17,727 nucleotides of DNA, from positions 1 through 17,727 of the forward strand of contig DAIQOP010000057.1 in assembly GCA_036787815.1 (NCBI GenBank), written 5' to 3'. The position numbers and the translations under genes were made by a program. The notes beneath the pieces were generated by a model. The model saw nothing but the letters and a program-made list of their open reading frames with translations, made no database searches and had not been told where the DNA came from. Shown here one piece after another: positions 1-6,357 of this stretch. This DNA comes from DATBAK01 sp036787815. Its GTDB lineage: Bacteria; Actinomycetota; Acidimicrobiia; IMCC26256; PALSA-610. How positions within the stretch are numbered: the first letter of the stretch is position 1; each line of letters opens with the position of its first letter.

Positions 1-473
1 AGCCACCGCTTCAACCCGATCGCCTCCCGCCCTCCCCCGTAGCCGCCGATCCGTCCGCCCGCCGCGATCACCCGGTGGCACGGAACGACGAACGGAACCG
101 GGTTCGCCGACATGATGCGACCGACGGCACGCGCGGCACGCGGCCGCCCGGCGAGCTCCGCGAGCTCGCCGTACGCGACGGTCTCGCCCCACGGCACCTC
201 CTCCGCCAGCGTCTCGAGCACCGTGCGGGCGAAGGGCGAGAGATCGCTCGGCCACGCAACCGAGACCGAGAAGTGGTGGCGTGATCCGGAGAACCACTCG
301 TCGAGCTCGCGCGCCACCGCTCGGTCGGGCCGCGGCGCGGCATCGCCGACGAGCTCGGCAAGGTCGAGGGCGCCGATCTCGAACCAGATGCGCTCCACAC
401 CCGCCGCGCCCGACACGACCACGATCTCGCCGACCGGCGTCTCCTGGGTCCAGAACATACGGGCGGCATTCAT
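1..473 (-). CDS. ogt: Methylated-DNA--[protein]-cysteine S-methyltransferase (partial, 3' end off window)
   Basis: Suicide repair protein that moves the alkyl group from O6-alkylguanine (or O4-alkylthymine) in DNA to its own cysteine. Seen: the acceptor motif FVVPCHRVI with Cys132 (PCHR at 131-134), followed by the GGYGGG loop and LKRWL typical of the C-terminal domain. Before it lies a helix-turn-helix stretch (YGELAELAGRPRAARAVG, about 101-118) that flips the base using an Arg finger. The N-terminal 80 residues are the poorly conserved RNase-H-like domain. The ATG at 473 starts MNAARMFWT; a second ATG at 458 is possible. The frame is open to base 1 (157 codons), so only a short tail is missing by comparison with family members of about 160-175 residues. 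It lies 70 bases downstream of the molybdoenzyme gene on the same strand and may be co-transcribed. The family is clear; Ogt versus other MGMT names is a matter of convention. Confidence 0.93.
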   Translation of the reverse strand, partial: MNAARMFWTQETPVGEIVVVSGAAGVERIWFEIGALDLAELVGDAAPRPDRAVARELDEWFSGSRHHFSVSVAWPSDLSPFARTVLETLAEEVPWGETVAYGELAELAGRPRAARAVGRIMSANPVPFVVPCHRVIAAGGRIGGYGGGREAIGLKRW

Positions 474-543
474 GGTCGCATGCTCGCTCGGCTCGGCACG
501 GCGCTCAACGCGATCGGGTGCCGAACGCTCACCTGCTCCGGTG

Positions 544-2520
544 TCACGTGGGGGCGAGCTCGACGCGGGCGTCGTTGAAGGTCGCACCGCCGGCGAGATC
601 GGAGAGCGTGTCGGGGACGAGCGCGTTCGCCGTGAGCCCACTCGACAACGCGCGGCACCAGAGGCCCTTCGGGATGGTGACGACCCCCGGTCGCAGGTCG
701 GCGTCGACGCGCAGCGGCAACTCGATCTCGCCCAAGGCGTTGAAGACCCGCACGGTCGCGCCGTCGGCGAGCCCGCGCGCCGCGGCATCATCGGGGTTGA
801 CGCGCACGATCGCCTCCGGCCCGTCGAACTCGCCGAACATCGTGTTGATCGTCTTCGCCGACGCCGGCGACAGGAGCGCGAGCGGGTACGGGTCGTCGAG
901 CGGGCGGTACGACGGAACCCCGATCTGCTCTAACCCCGAGAGGCGGGCGCGCCTCGACTCGAAGCTCGGGAACGTGTCGCGGAACTGCACCGTCGTGCCG
1001 GCATCGCGCAACGTGCGCGCGCCGGTCGTGCCGTTGCCGTCGGTGACGGCGTTCGCGAGCACGACCGCCGGGTCGTGGTCGAAGCGCTCCGCCGGGAACC
1101 CGAACCGCGCGGCGAGCGCGGATCCGACTTCGTTGTTCGTGCGGCTCTCGCCGACGCGATCGATGACCGCCGGCGTCTCCTGGAGCACGTACGCGCCGTA
1201 GGACGCGGCGACGTCGCGCGCCTCGAAATGCGTGGTGGCCGGGAGCACGACATCGGCGAACCGGGCCGTGTCGGTGAGTACCTGGTCGTGCACGATCGTG
1301 AAGAGGTCGTCGCGCACGAGCCCCGCGTGCACGGCCCGCTGGTTCGGGTTCGACGCCGCGGGGTTCGCCCCTTGCACGAACAACACCGCGATGGGCGGTT
1401 CGAGCGTCGGGTCGCACAGGTCGGCGCCGAGTCGGTTCATGTTCATGCGACGCGATCGCGGGGAATGCTTCTCGGCCGGGTCGCGCGGGCCGGCGGTGAG
1501 CGGCGTCGCGTCGCTCAGGCTCGCGTACACCCCCGACCCGACGACGCCGAACTGGCCGGTGAGCAGCGGCAGCGCGAACGCGGCCGCGCACGCCGAACCA
1601 CCGTTGCGATTGCGTTCGAGCCCCCAGCCGATTCGGAAGTACGCCGGCCGGGTCGCGGCAAGCTCCTCCGCGGCTTCCACGATCTCGCCGGCGGGCACAC
1701 CGCAGATCTCCGCCGCGGCTTCCGGTGTCCACCGGCGCGCCGCGTCGAGGAGCTCGTCGGCGCCCTGCGTATGCTGCCCGACGAACTCGCGGTGGACGAG
1801 GCCGGCGCGATCGAGATGCGCGGCCATCGCGAGGGCCAACACGACATCGGTGCCGGGCAGGGGCGCGAGGTGGCGATCGGCCCGGCGCGCCATCGCCGTA
1901 CGCCGAGGGTCGACGACGATCACGCGCGCGCCCGCCGCGCGGGCCTCGTTCACCAACGGCGGGAAGTGCACGTTCGAGATCGTCGGGTTCGCGCCCCACA
2001 CGACGACGAGGCGCGCGTGCACGACGTCGCGCGGGTCGGCCGAGAGCATCCCGCCGAACATCTCGTGCCAGGCCATCCCGTGCGTCGCCGCGCAGATCGT
2101 GTGGTCGACCTTCGACGCGCCGAACCGGTTGAAGAACCGGTTGACGACGAGGTTCTGCATCGCCGGGGCCGACGAGTTGTAGACGTACGGAACGACCGAC
2201 TGCGCGCCGAACCGGTCTGCCGCCGATCGCAGTTGCCCGGCAACGAGGTCGAGCGCTTCGTCCCACGACGCGGCCCGGAACTCGCCCGCGCCCTTCGGCC
2301 CCGTGCGCACGAGCGGGGTGAGCACGCGCTCGGGCGCGTAGACGCGCCGGGCGTGGTGCTTCACCTTCTGGCAGATGTAGCCGTCGGTGAGCGGGTTGCC
2401 GGGGCCGGCGTCGACCCCTACGAGCCGGCCGTCGTCGACGGTGACCGACAGCGAGCAGGTGTCGGGGCAGTCGAGCGGGCACGCCGTATGCAGCGTTTCC
2501 GGGCTGCGATCCACCGCCAT
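544..2520 (-). CDS. Molybdopterin-dependent oxidoreductase, formate-dehydrogenase-like (MopB superfamily), orphan catalytic subunit
   Basis: A 658-residue protein of the DMSO reductase/formate dehydrogenase superfamily. Family members bind bis-MGD molybdenum and, in this branch, one [4Fe-4S] cluster. Seen: cluster ligands C14-x3-C18-x3-C22-x27-C50 (start of TACPLDCPDTCS, then ICQKVK). Next come the molybdopterin domain with VVVWGANPTISNVHFPP and VVDPRRT near 173-207, and a C-terminal MoCo-binding barrel (about 545-655; VRVNPDDAAARGLADG). Cys143 in TICAATHG lies where related enzymes carry the Mo-coordinating Cys/Sec; this assignment is inferred. There is no Tat or Sec signal, so it is probably cytoplasmic. 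No iron-sulfur, flavin or membrane partner subunit is adjacent, so electron partner and substrate are unknown. Formate is only one possibility, since this sub-family is mostly uncharacterised. The ATG at 2520 is supported by a TACACT -10 box 7 bases upstream. Confidence 0.88.
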   Translation of the reverse strand: MAVDRSPETLHTACPLDCPDTCSLSVTVDDGRLVGVDAGPGNPLTDGYICQKVKHHARRVYAPERVLTPLVRTGPKGAGEFRAASWDEALDLVAGQLRSAADRFGAQSVVPYVYNSSAPAMQNLVVNRFFNRFGASKVDHTICAATHGMAWHEMFGGMLSADPRDVVHARLVVVWGANPTISNVHFPPLVNEARAAGARVIVVDPRRTAMARRADRHLAPLPGTDVVLALAMAAHLDRAGLVHREFVGQHTQGADELLDAARRWTPEAAAEICGVPAGEIVEAAEELAATRPAYFRIGWGLERNRNGGSACAAAFALPLLTGQFGVVGSGVYASLSDATPLTAGPRDPAEKHSPRSRRMNMNRLGADLCDPTLEPPIAVLFVQGANPAASNPNQRAVHAGLVRDDLFTIVHDQVLTDTARFADVVLPATTHFEARDVAASYGAYVLQETPAVIDRVGESRTNNEVGSALAARFGFPAERFDHDPAVVLANAVTDGNGTTGARTLRDAGTTVQFRDTFPSFESRRARLSGLEQIGVPSYRPLDDPYPLALLSPASAKTINTMFGEFDGPEAIVRVNPDDAAARGLADGATVRVFNALGEIELPLRVDADLRPGVVTIPKGLWCRALSSGLTANALVPDTLSDLAGGATFNDARVELAPT

Positions 2521-2527
2521 CGCCCCG

Positions 2528-2533
2528 AGTGTA
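2528..2533 (-). promoter_or_regulatory. Leaderless-type -10 box for the molybdoenzyme gene
   Basis: On the minus strand TACACT (consensus TANNNT) is followed by exactly seven bases (CGGGGCG) and then the ATG at 2520. Transcription would start at or next to the A of the start codon, and there is no convincing Shine-Dalgarno sequence. No good -35 is visible. It sits in the 22-base gap after mdh, so it would act as an internal promoter. Confidence 0.5.
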
Positions 2534-2542
2534 CGGCGAGGG

Positions 2543-3532
2543 CTACCCGAGCAGGCCGAGCTCCGCGACCGCGTCGCGTTCCTCGACGAGCTCGCCGACC
2601 GAGGCGTCGATACGGGCGCGGGAGAACGCGTCGATGTCGAGGTCGGGCACGATCGTGTACTCGCCGCCCGCCGTCGTCACGGGGAAGCCGGAGATGAGCC
2701 CCTCGGTGACGCCGTAGGAGCCGTCGGAGCACACGGCCATGCTCACCCAGTCGCCGGGCGCGGTGCCAAGCATCCAGTCGTGCACGTGGGCGATCGCCGC
2801 GTTCGCGGCCGACGCCGCCGACGACGAGCCGCGCGCCTCGATGACGGCGGCACCGCGCTGCTGCACCGTCGGGATGAAGGTGCCCTCGATCCAGGCCTGG
2901 TCGCCGACGACCTCGGCGGCATTGCGGCCACCGATGAGCGCGTGGAACGCGTCGGGGTACTGCGTCGCCGAGTGGTTGCCCCAGATCGTCATGCGGGTGA
3001 CGTCGGCGACGGCCGCGCCGGCCTTCACCGCGAGCTGGGCCTTCGCCCGGTTGTGGTCGAGCCGGGTCATCGCGCTGAACCGATCACGACCGATGGTCGG
3101 TGCGTTGTTCATCGTGATGAGGCAGTTGGTGTTGGCCGGGTTGCCGACGACGAGGATGCGCACGTCGCTCGCCGCGCCCGCCGCGAGCGCCTTGCCCTGC
3201 ACGGTGAAGATCGCACCGTTGGCCTCGAGCAGATCCTTGCGCTCCATGCCCTTGGTGCGCGGTCGCGAACCGACGAGGAGCGCGATGTTCACACCGTCGA
3301 ACGCGCGGTGCGCGTCGTCGGTGGCGACGACGCCCGAGAGGAGCGGGAACGCGCAGTCGTCGAGCTCCATGGCCACACCCCCGAGGGCACCGAGCGCCGG
3401 CGTGATCTCGAGGAGATGGAGGATGACGGGCTGGTCGGGACCGAGCAGCGCGCCGCTCGCGATGCGAAACAGCAGGCTGTATCCGATCTGGCCCGCGGCC
3501 CCGGTGACCGCGACACGAACAGGTTCTCTCAT
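2543..3532 (-). CDS. mdh: Malate dehydrogenase (NAD-dependent, cytosolic-type)
   Basis: Interconverts malate and oxaloacetate with NAD(H) in the TCA cycle. 329 residues, the usual length. Seen: Rossmann loop GAAGQIG (11-17); acidic residue E42 in LLEI for the NAD ribose; mobile active-site loop SRPRTKGMERKDLL with Arg92 and Arg98; NPANTN (131-136); RLDHNRA with Asp159; and WGNHS with catalytic His187 paired to that Asp. These match the cytosolic-type MDH group rather than the lactate-dehydrogenase-like group. The ATG at 3532 begins MREPVRVAVTGAAG, the expected N-terminus. The frame is also open upstream through the J-domain gene, but that is GC-driven overlap and not part of the protein. The gene starts 10 bases after the J-domain stop, with no Shine-Dalgarno but a well-placed TAACTT. 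Confidence 0.97.
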   Translation of the reverse strand: MREPVRVAVTGAAGQIGYSLLFRIASGALLGPDQPVILHLLEITPALGALGGVAMELDDCAFPLLSGVVATDDAHRAFDGVNIALLVGSRPRTKGMERKDLLEANGAIFTVQGKALAAGAASDVRILVVGNPANTNCLITMNNAPTIGRDRFSAMTRLDHNRAKAQLAVKAGAAVADVTRMTIWGNHSATQYPDAFHALIGGRNAAEVVGDQAWIEGTFIPTVQQRGAAVIEARGSSSAASAANAAIAHVHDWMLGTAPGDWVSMAVCSDGSYGVTEGLISGFPVTTAGGEYTIVPDLDIDAFSRARIDASVGELVEERDAVAELGLLG

Positions 3533-3539
3533 GACGACG

Positions 3540-3545
3540 AAGTTA
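3540..3545 (-). promoter_or_regulatory. Leaderless-type -10 box for mdh, overlapping the upstream stop codon
   Basis: Minus-strand TAACTT (TANNNT) ends seven bases (CGTCGTC) before the mdh ATG at 3532. Its first three bases are the TAA stop of the J-domain gene. A weak TTCGGC lies 19 bases further upstream. The spacing equals that at the molybdoenzyme, PPOX and DUF6687-like genes in this window. Confidence 0.45.
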
Positions 3546-4355
3546 ATCGCCGGCTGAAGGGACGGCCGAAGCGGCGAAGCCGAGGAGCACGTCGCGGGCT
3601 TCGGACAGCTCCGCGATCCGCTCGGCCGCCTCGGCACGGGCGCCACCGTGGTCGGGATGCGCGTCGCGTAGCAGGCGGCGGAAGCGCCGGCTGATGTCGT
3701 CGCGGTCGAGCGCCGTGCCGCCCCGCAGGCCGAGCACCTCCATCGCCCACCGCCGCTCCGACGGCACGCCGGTCCACTCGAACTCCTCCGGAGGCCGGCC
3801 CCGGTGCCACTGGGCGCCGGGCCTCGGCGGCGCCTCCTGCGGGATCCCGTATTCGAGCCGGCGCACCGAGACGCCGTCGGGGATCCGGAACCGCCCGGCC
3901 TCGACCATCCGGAACGCGTGGATCGCCGTCTCCCGGCCGAGCGGCCCCATCGTCGCGATCGCCAGCACCGCGCCGAGGATCTGGGGCACCGGGGCACCGT
4001 GCACGTCGAGCTCCACGACCACCCTCCCGTCCTCACCCAGCACCCGGTGGCGGGAGCGGTCGAGGCCGTGCCGGTCGGTCTGGAGGCGGTACCGGAGCGC
4101 AATACGGGGTACGTGGAGGCCGCGGCGGGCGTCGTCGAGCAGACGGGGCAGCAGCTCGACCTGCTCGTCGTCGAGGGCCCCGAGGTACTCCGACACCACC
4201 GCCGAGAGGAGGAGCCGGCCGTGCGCCGCGCCGGTCATCGGCAGGTAGGCATGATCGAGCGCGACCCGGCGGGTCGGCATGTGACGCCTGGTGTGGCGGA
4301 CGGTCAGTTCGGCGAGCAGCACAGATGTCTCCCACCGTTCTTCGACACCGGTCAT
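3543..4355 (-). CDS. J-domain (DnaJ-like) protein with uncharacterised N-terminal domain
   Basis: 270 residues. The C-terminal part (about 201-260) is a J-domain: a helix starting RRWAMEVLGL, a basic helix ISRRFRRLLRDAHPDHGG with the HPD signature at 233-235, and a closing helix ERIAELSEARDVLLG. J-domains stimulate the ATPase of Hsp70/DnaK through HPD. There is no G/F region, zinc-finger or DnaJ C-terminal substrate domain, so this is a class III type J-protein. The first 180 residues match nothing I recognise; they look soluble and alpha/beta, and may carry the client-binding role. The gene lies 51 bases after the ERCC4 nuclease gene and 10 bases before mdh, so it is probably in the same transcript as the nuclease. 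Starts at the ATG at 4355. The partner and process are unknown. Confidence 0.75.
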   Translation of the reverse strand: MTGVEERWETSVLLAELTVRHTRRHMPTRRVALDHAYLPMTGAAHGRLLLSAVVSEYLGALDDEQVELLPRLLDDARRGLHVPRIALRYRLQTDRHGLDRSRHRVLGEDGRVVVELDVHGAPVPQILGAVLAIATMGPLGRETAIHAFRMVEAGRFRIPDGVSVRRLEYGIPQEAPPRPGAQWHRGRPPEEFEWTGVPSERRWAMEVLGLRGGTALDRDDISRRFRRLLRDAHPDHGGARAEAAERIAELSEARDVLLGFAASAVPSAGD

Positions 4356-4406
4356 GCTGCCGTACGGTCGGCCCCGGGAGCGAAATGCGGGCGTCCGGTG
4401 CCGGGT

Positions 4407-5231
4407 TCAGTCTGCCTCGGCCGACCCGGGCGGAGACGACTCGTCGGCGAAGGCGAGGGCCGCTCCCAGGAACCTGTAGGTCCATTCCTGCGCCAACGCC
4501 CGCGTCTCGCAGAACACGATCGGAACGTTGGGATAGCGCACCTGCGCACCGGCGAGCAGCTCGGCGACCATCGACGGGGCGACGTGGCGAAGTCGGAACA
4601 CGTCCGCCCAACGGTCCTCCACGACGATCGCGGCGCGGTCGACGGTGGCCAGCTCGCCCAGCATGATCAACAGGCTTCCGTCGACCAACCGGGCCACGAG
4701 ATCCTCGAGGGTCTTGCGCTCGACGCCGGCGACCACGGCGCCGTCGAGCTCGACCGCGTAATCGCCGACCGGCAGCGCGCGCTTCCGGGTGACCGCCTGC
4801 TGGTCGGCGAACTTCCATGCGTACTTCTCGCGGCTGTCGACCAGGATCTCGAGAACCCCTCCGGCCGACCGCCGGGTCGGCACCCGCAGACCGGGTCGGG
4901 TCTTTCGCGCCGTCCGGGCGCTCTGCCAGAAGACTCCCGGCCGGCCCGTCCGCAACGTCGTGAACACGAATTGCGACCGGTTTTCGCGAGCCCTGTCGAG
5001 GACCAGATCGATCGCGACACCGCGTCGCACGCAGGAACGCACGGCGACGTCTTCGAGCAACTCGGCATCGTCAGGCCACGGGTCGGCCGGATGGCAGTAC
5101 ACCTTCGCGGTGCGCGGCCAGGGCTCCTTCGCCTTCAGCACCAACGGGTCACCCGCGACCGGCACCTGGATCAGGTACGGCAGCGCCGAACCTTCGTCGG
5201 GATTCCTCGCCACCCGGAACCGTCCCGGCAC
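4407..5231 (-). CDS. Stand-alone ERCC4-domain nuclease
   Basis: 274 residues starting at a GTG at 5231. Residues 128-212 carry an ERCC4/XPF-type nuclease core: ILVDSREKYAW (Asp132, Arg134, Glu135), then LPVGDYAVE with Asp157, then VAGVERKTLEDL with the ERK triad at 171-173 and Asp177, then AAIVVEDRW. This is the metal-binding GDx(n)ERKx3D signature of XPF/Mus81 structure-specific endonucleases. No helicase domain and no clear tandem HhH domain follows. The N-terminal 120 residues are of unknown function and include a basic linker rich in Arg and Lys (104-121). In bacteria such proteins are poorly studied; a role in DNA repair or recombination is inferred from family chemistry only. It follows the zinc-ribbon gene by 29 bases and precedes the J-domain gene by 51. 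An internal start 15 bases later (GTG) is possible. Confidence 0.8.
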   Translation of the reverse strand: MPGRFRVARNPDEGSALPYLIQVPVAGDPLVLKAKEPWPRTAKVYCHPADPWPDDAELLEDVAVRSCVRRGVAIDLVLDRARENRSQFVFTTLRTGRPGVFWQSARTARKTRPGLRVPTRRSAGGVLEILVDSREKYAWKFADQQAVTRKRALPVGDYAVELDGAVVAGVERKTLEDLVARLVDGSLLIMLGELATVDRAAIVVEDRWADVFRLRHVAPSMVAELLAGAQVRYPNVPIVFCETRALAQEWTYRFLGAALAFADESSPPGSAEAD

Positions 5232-5260
5232 GGCCCCAGTCTCGCGCTCCGGGCGGCGGC

Positions 5261-5485
5261 TCAGCGGGCCAGCAGCACCACGACAAGGGTCACGGCGTAC
5301 ACGGCCACCAGCACGGCGGCCAGGACCAGCCGTACGGGCACGCCGAACGGGTCGGGGCGCCCGGGCCCACCCTCCTGCGCGAGGCCGCACGCGGAGCAGC
5401 GACCGACGCTCTCGAGCGGCGCGCCGCACAGCATGCAGACGCCCGGAGCGGGACCGACCGGCGTGGGCCCGACGGGCACCGTCAC
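5261..5485 (-). CDS. Small zinc-ribbon protein with one C-terminal membrane helix
   Basis: 74 residues, starting at a GTG at 5485 that overlaps the folD stop (GTGA), so translation is probably coupled to folD. Seen: a Pro/Gly-rich start, then a four-cysteine ribbon CMLC-x9-CSAC (Cys17, 20, 30, 33) expected to bind one zinc, a Pro/Gly-rich linker, and a hydrophobic helix at about 51-72 (VRLVLAAVLVAVYAVTLVVV), ending in LLAR. The topology suggests a cytosolic ribbon anchored to the inner membrane. Longer forms of the same frame run into folD and are less likely. I do not recognise a named family, and no partner is evident. Confidence 0.7.
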   Translation of the reverse strand: MTVPVGPTPVGPAPGVCMLCGAPLESVGRCSACGLAQEGGPGRPDPFGVPVRLVLAAVLVAVYAVTLVVVLLAR

Positions 5486-6357
5486 GTCGCCGCCCCGATC
5501 CGGCCCACGCGCCGCTCGGCCGCCTCGACGGCGTTGCGGAACAGCATCGCGATGGTGGTGGGGCCGACCCCACCAACACGGGGGGTGATCCAGCCGGCGA
5601 CCGCCTCGCACGCCTCGTCGACGTCGGGGAGCAGGCGCCGGCCCTCGTAGCGCACTCCGCCACCGACCACGACCGACCCCGGCCTCACGTGCTCGGGTTG
5701 CAGGATGCCGGGTACGCCCGCGGCGGCGATCACGATCTCGGCGCGCAGGGTGTAGCGCGGCCAGTCGGGCACCCCGGTGTGCACCACGGTGACCGCGGCG
5801 TTCGCCGTCGGCCGCTTCTGCGAGAGCAGCAACGACAGCGGCCGACCGAGCGTGAACCCGCGCCCGAGAATCACGACCTCCCGCCCTGACACCGGGATCT
5901 CGTAGTGCGCGAGGAGCGCCTCGATGCCGGCCGGGGTACAGGGCACCGGGCCGGGAACACCGAGCGCGAGTCGGCCGAGGTTCATCGGGTGCATGCCGTC
6001 GACGTCCTTGTCGGGGTCGATCTCGGCGAGCGCGGCCTCGTAGTCGATCTGCGGCGGGGTCGGGTGCTGCACGAGCATCGCGTCGACGGTGGGGTCGTCG
6101 TTGAAGCGGCGGATCGCGGCCACGAGGTCGGCCTGGGTCGCCGTGGCGGGCAGGTGCTCGTGCGGTGACGTGAACCCGACGGCCTCGGCCTTCTCCTGCT
6201 TCATGCGGATGTACCCGGCGCTCGCGCCGTCGTCACCCACGAGGATCGTCGCGAGACCCGGCCGGTGACCGCTCGCGATGATCGCGGCGATGCGCGGCGC
6301 GAGGCCTGCGAACGTCGCGTCCGCGACCGGCGCTCCGGGCATGAGTACGGCGCTCAA
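5482..6357 (-). CDS. folD: Bifunctional methylenetetrahydrofolate dehydrogenase / methenyltetrahydrofolate cyclohydrolase
   Basis: Converts 5,10-methylene-THF to 5,10-methenyl-THF with NADP and hydrolyses that to 10-formyl-THF, the formyl donor for PurN and PurH encoded just upstream. Seen: catalytic Tyr49-x3-Lys53 (YIRMK), Gln97 in AMLVQHP, DKDVDGMHPMN, and the C-terminal ITPRVGGVGPTTIAML. The NADP loop reads GRGFTLGRP instead of the usual GRSxxVGxP. Start choice: the TTG at 6357 overlaps the purH stop and gives MSAVLMPGAPVA, which aligns with the usual family start (291 residues). The ATG at 6342 gives 286 residues but loses the first strand. Neither has a clear Shine-Dalgarno, as expected for coupled translation. 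The gene ends overlapping the zinc-ribbon start. Confidence 0.95.
   Translation of the reverse strand: MSAVLMPGAPVADATFAGLAPRIAAIIASGHRPGLATILVGDDGASAGYIRMKQEKAEAVGFTSPHEHLPATATQADLVAAIRRFNDDPTVDAMLVQHPTPPQIDYEAALAEIDPDKDVDGMHPMNLGRLALGVPGPVPCTPAGIEALLAHYEIPVSGREVVILGRGFTLGRPLSLLLSQKRPTANAAVTVVHTGVPDWPRYTLRAEIVIAAAGVPGILQPEHVRPGSVVVGGGVRYEGRRLLPDVDEACEAVAGWITPRVGGVGPTTIAMLFRNAVEAAERRVGRIGAAT

Noticed and set aside
112..1201. Long open frames on the plus strand opposite ogt and the molybdoenzyme gene
   Set aside because: Arg/Pro/Ala-rich translations with no family features; mirror frames of GC-rich genes whose minus-strand products are clearly recognisable.
2543..4102. Malate dehydrogenase extended to 519 residues
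   Set aside because: The extra N-terminal part is an out-of-frame reading of the J-domain gene; the MDH fold begins at the ATG at 3532.
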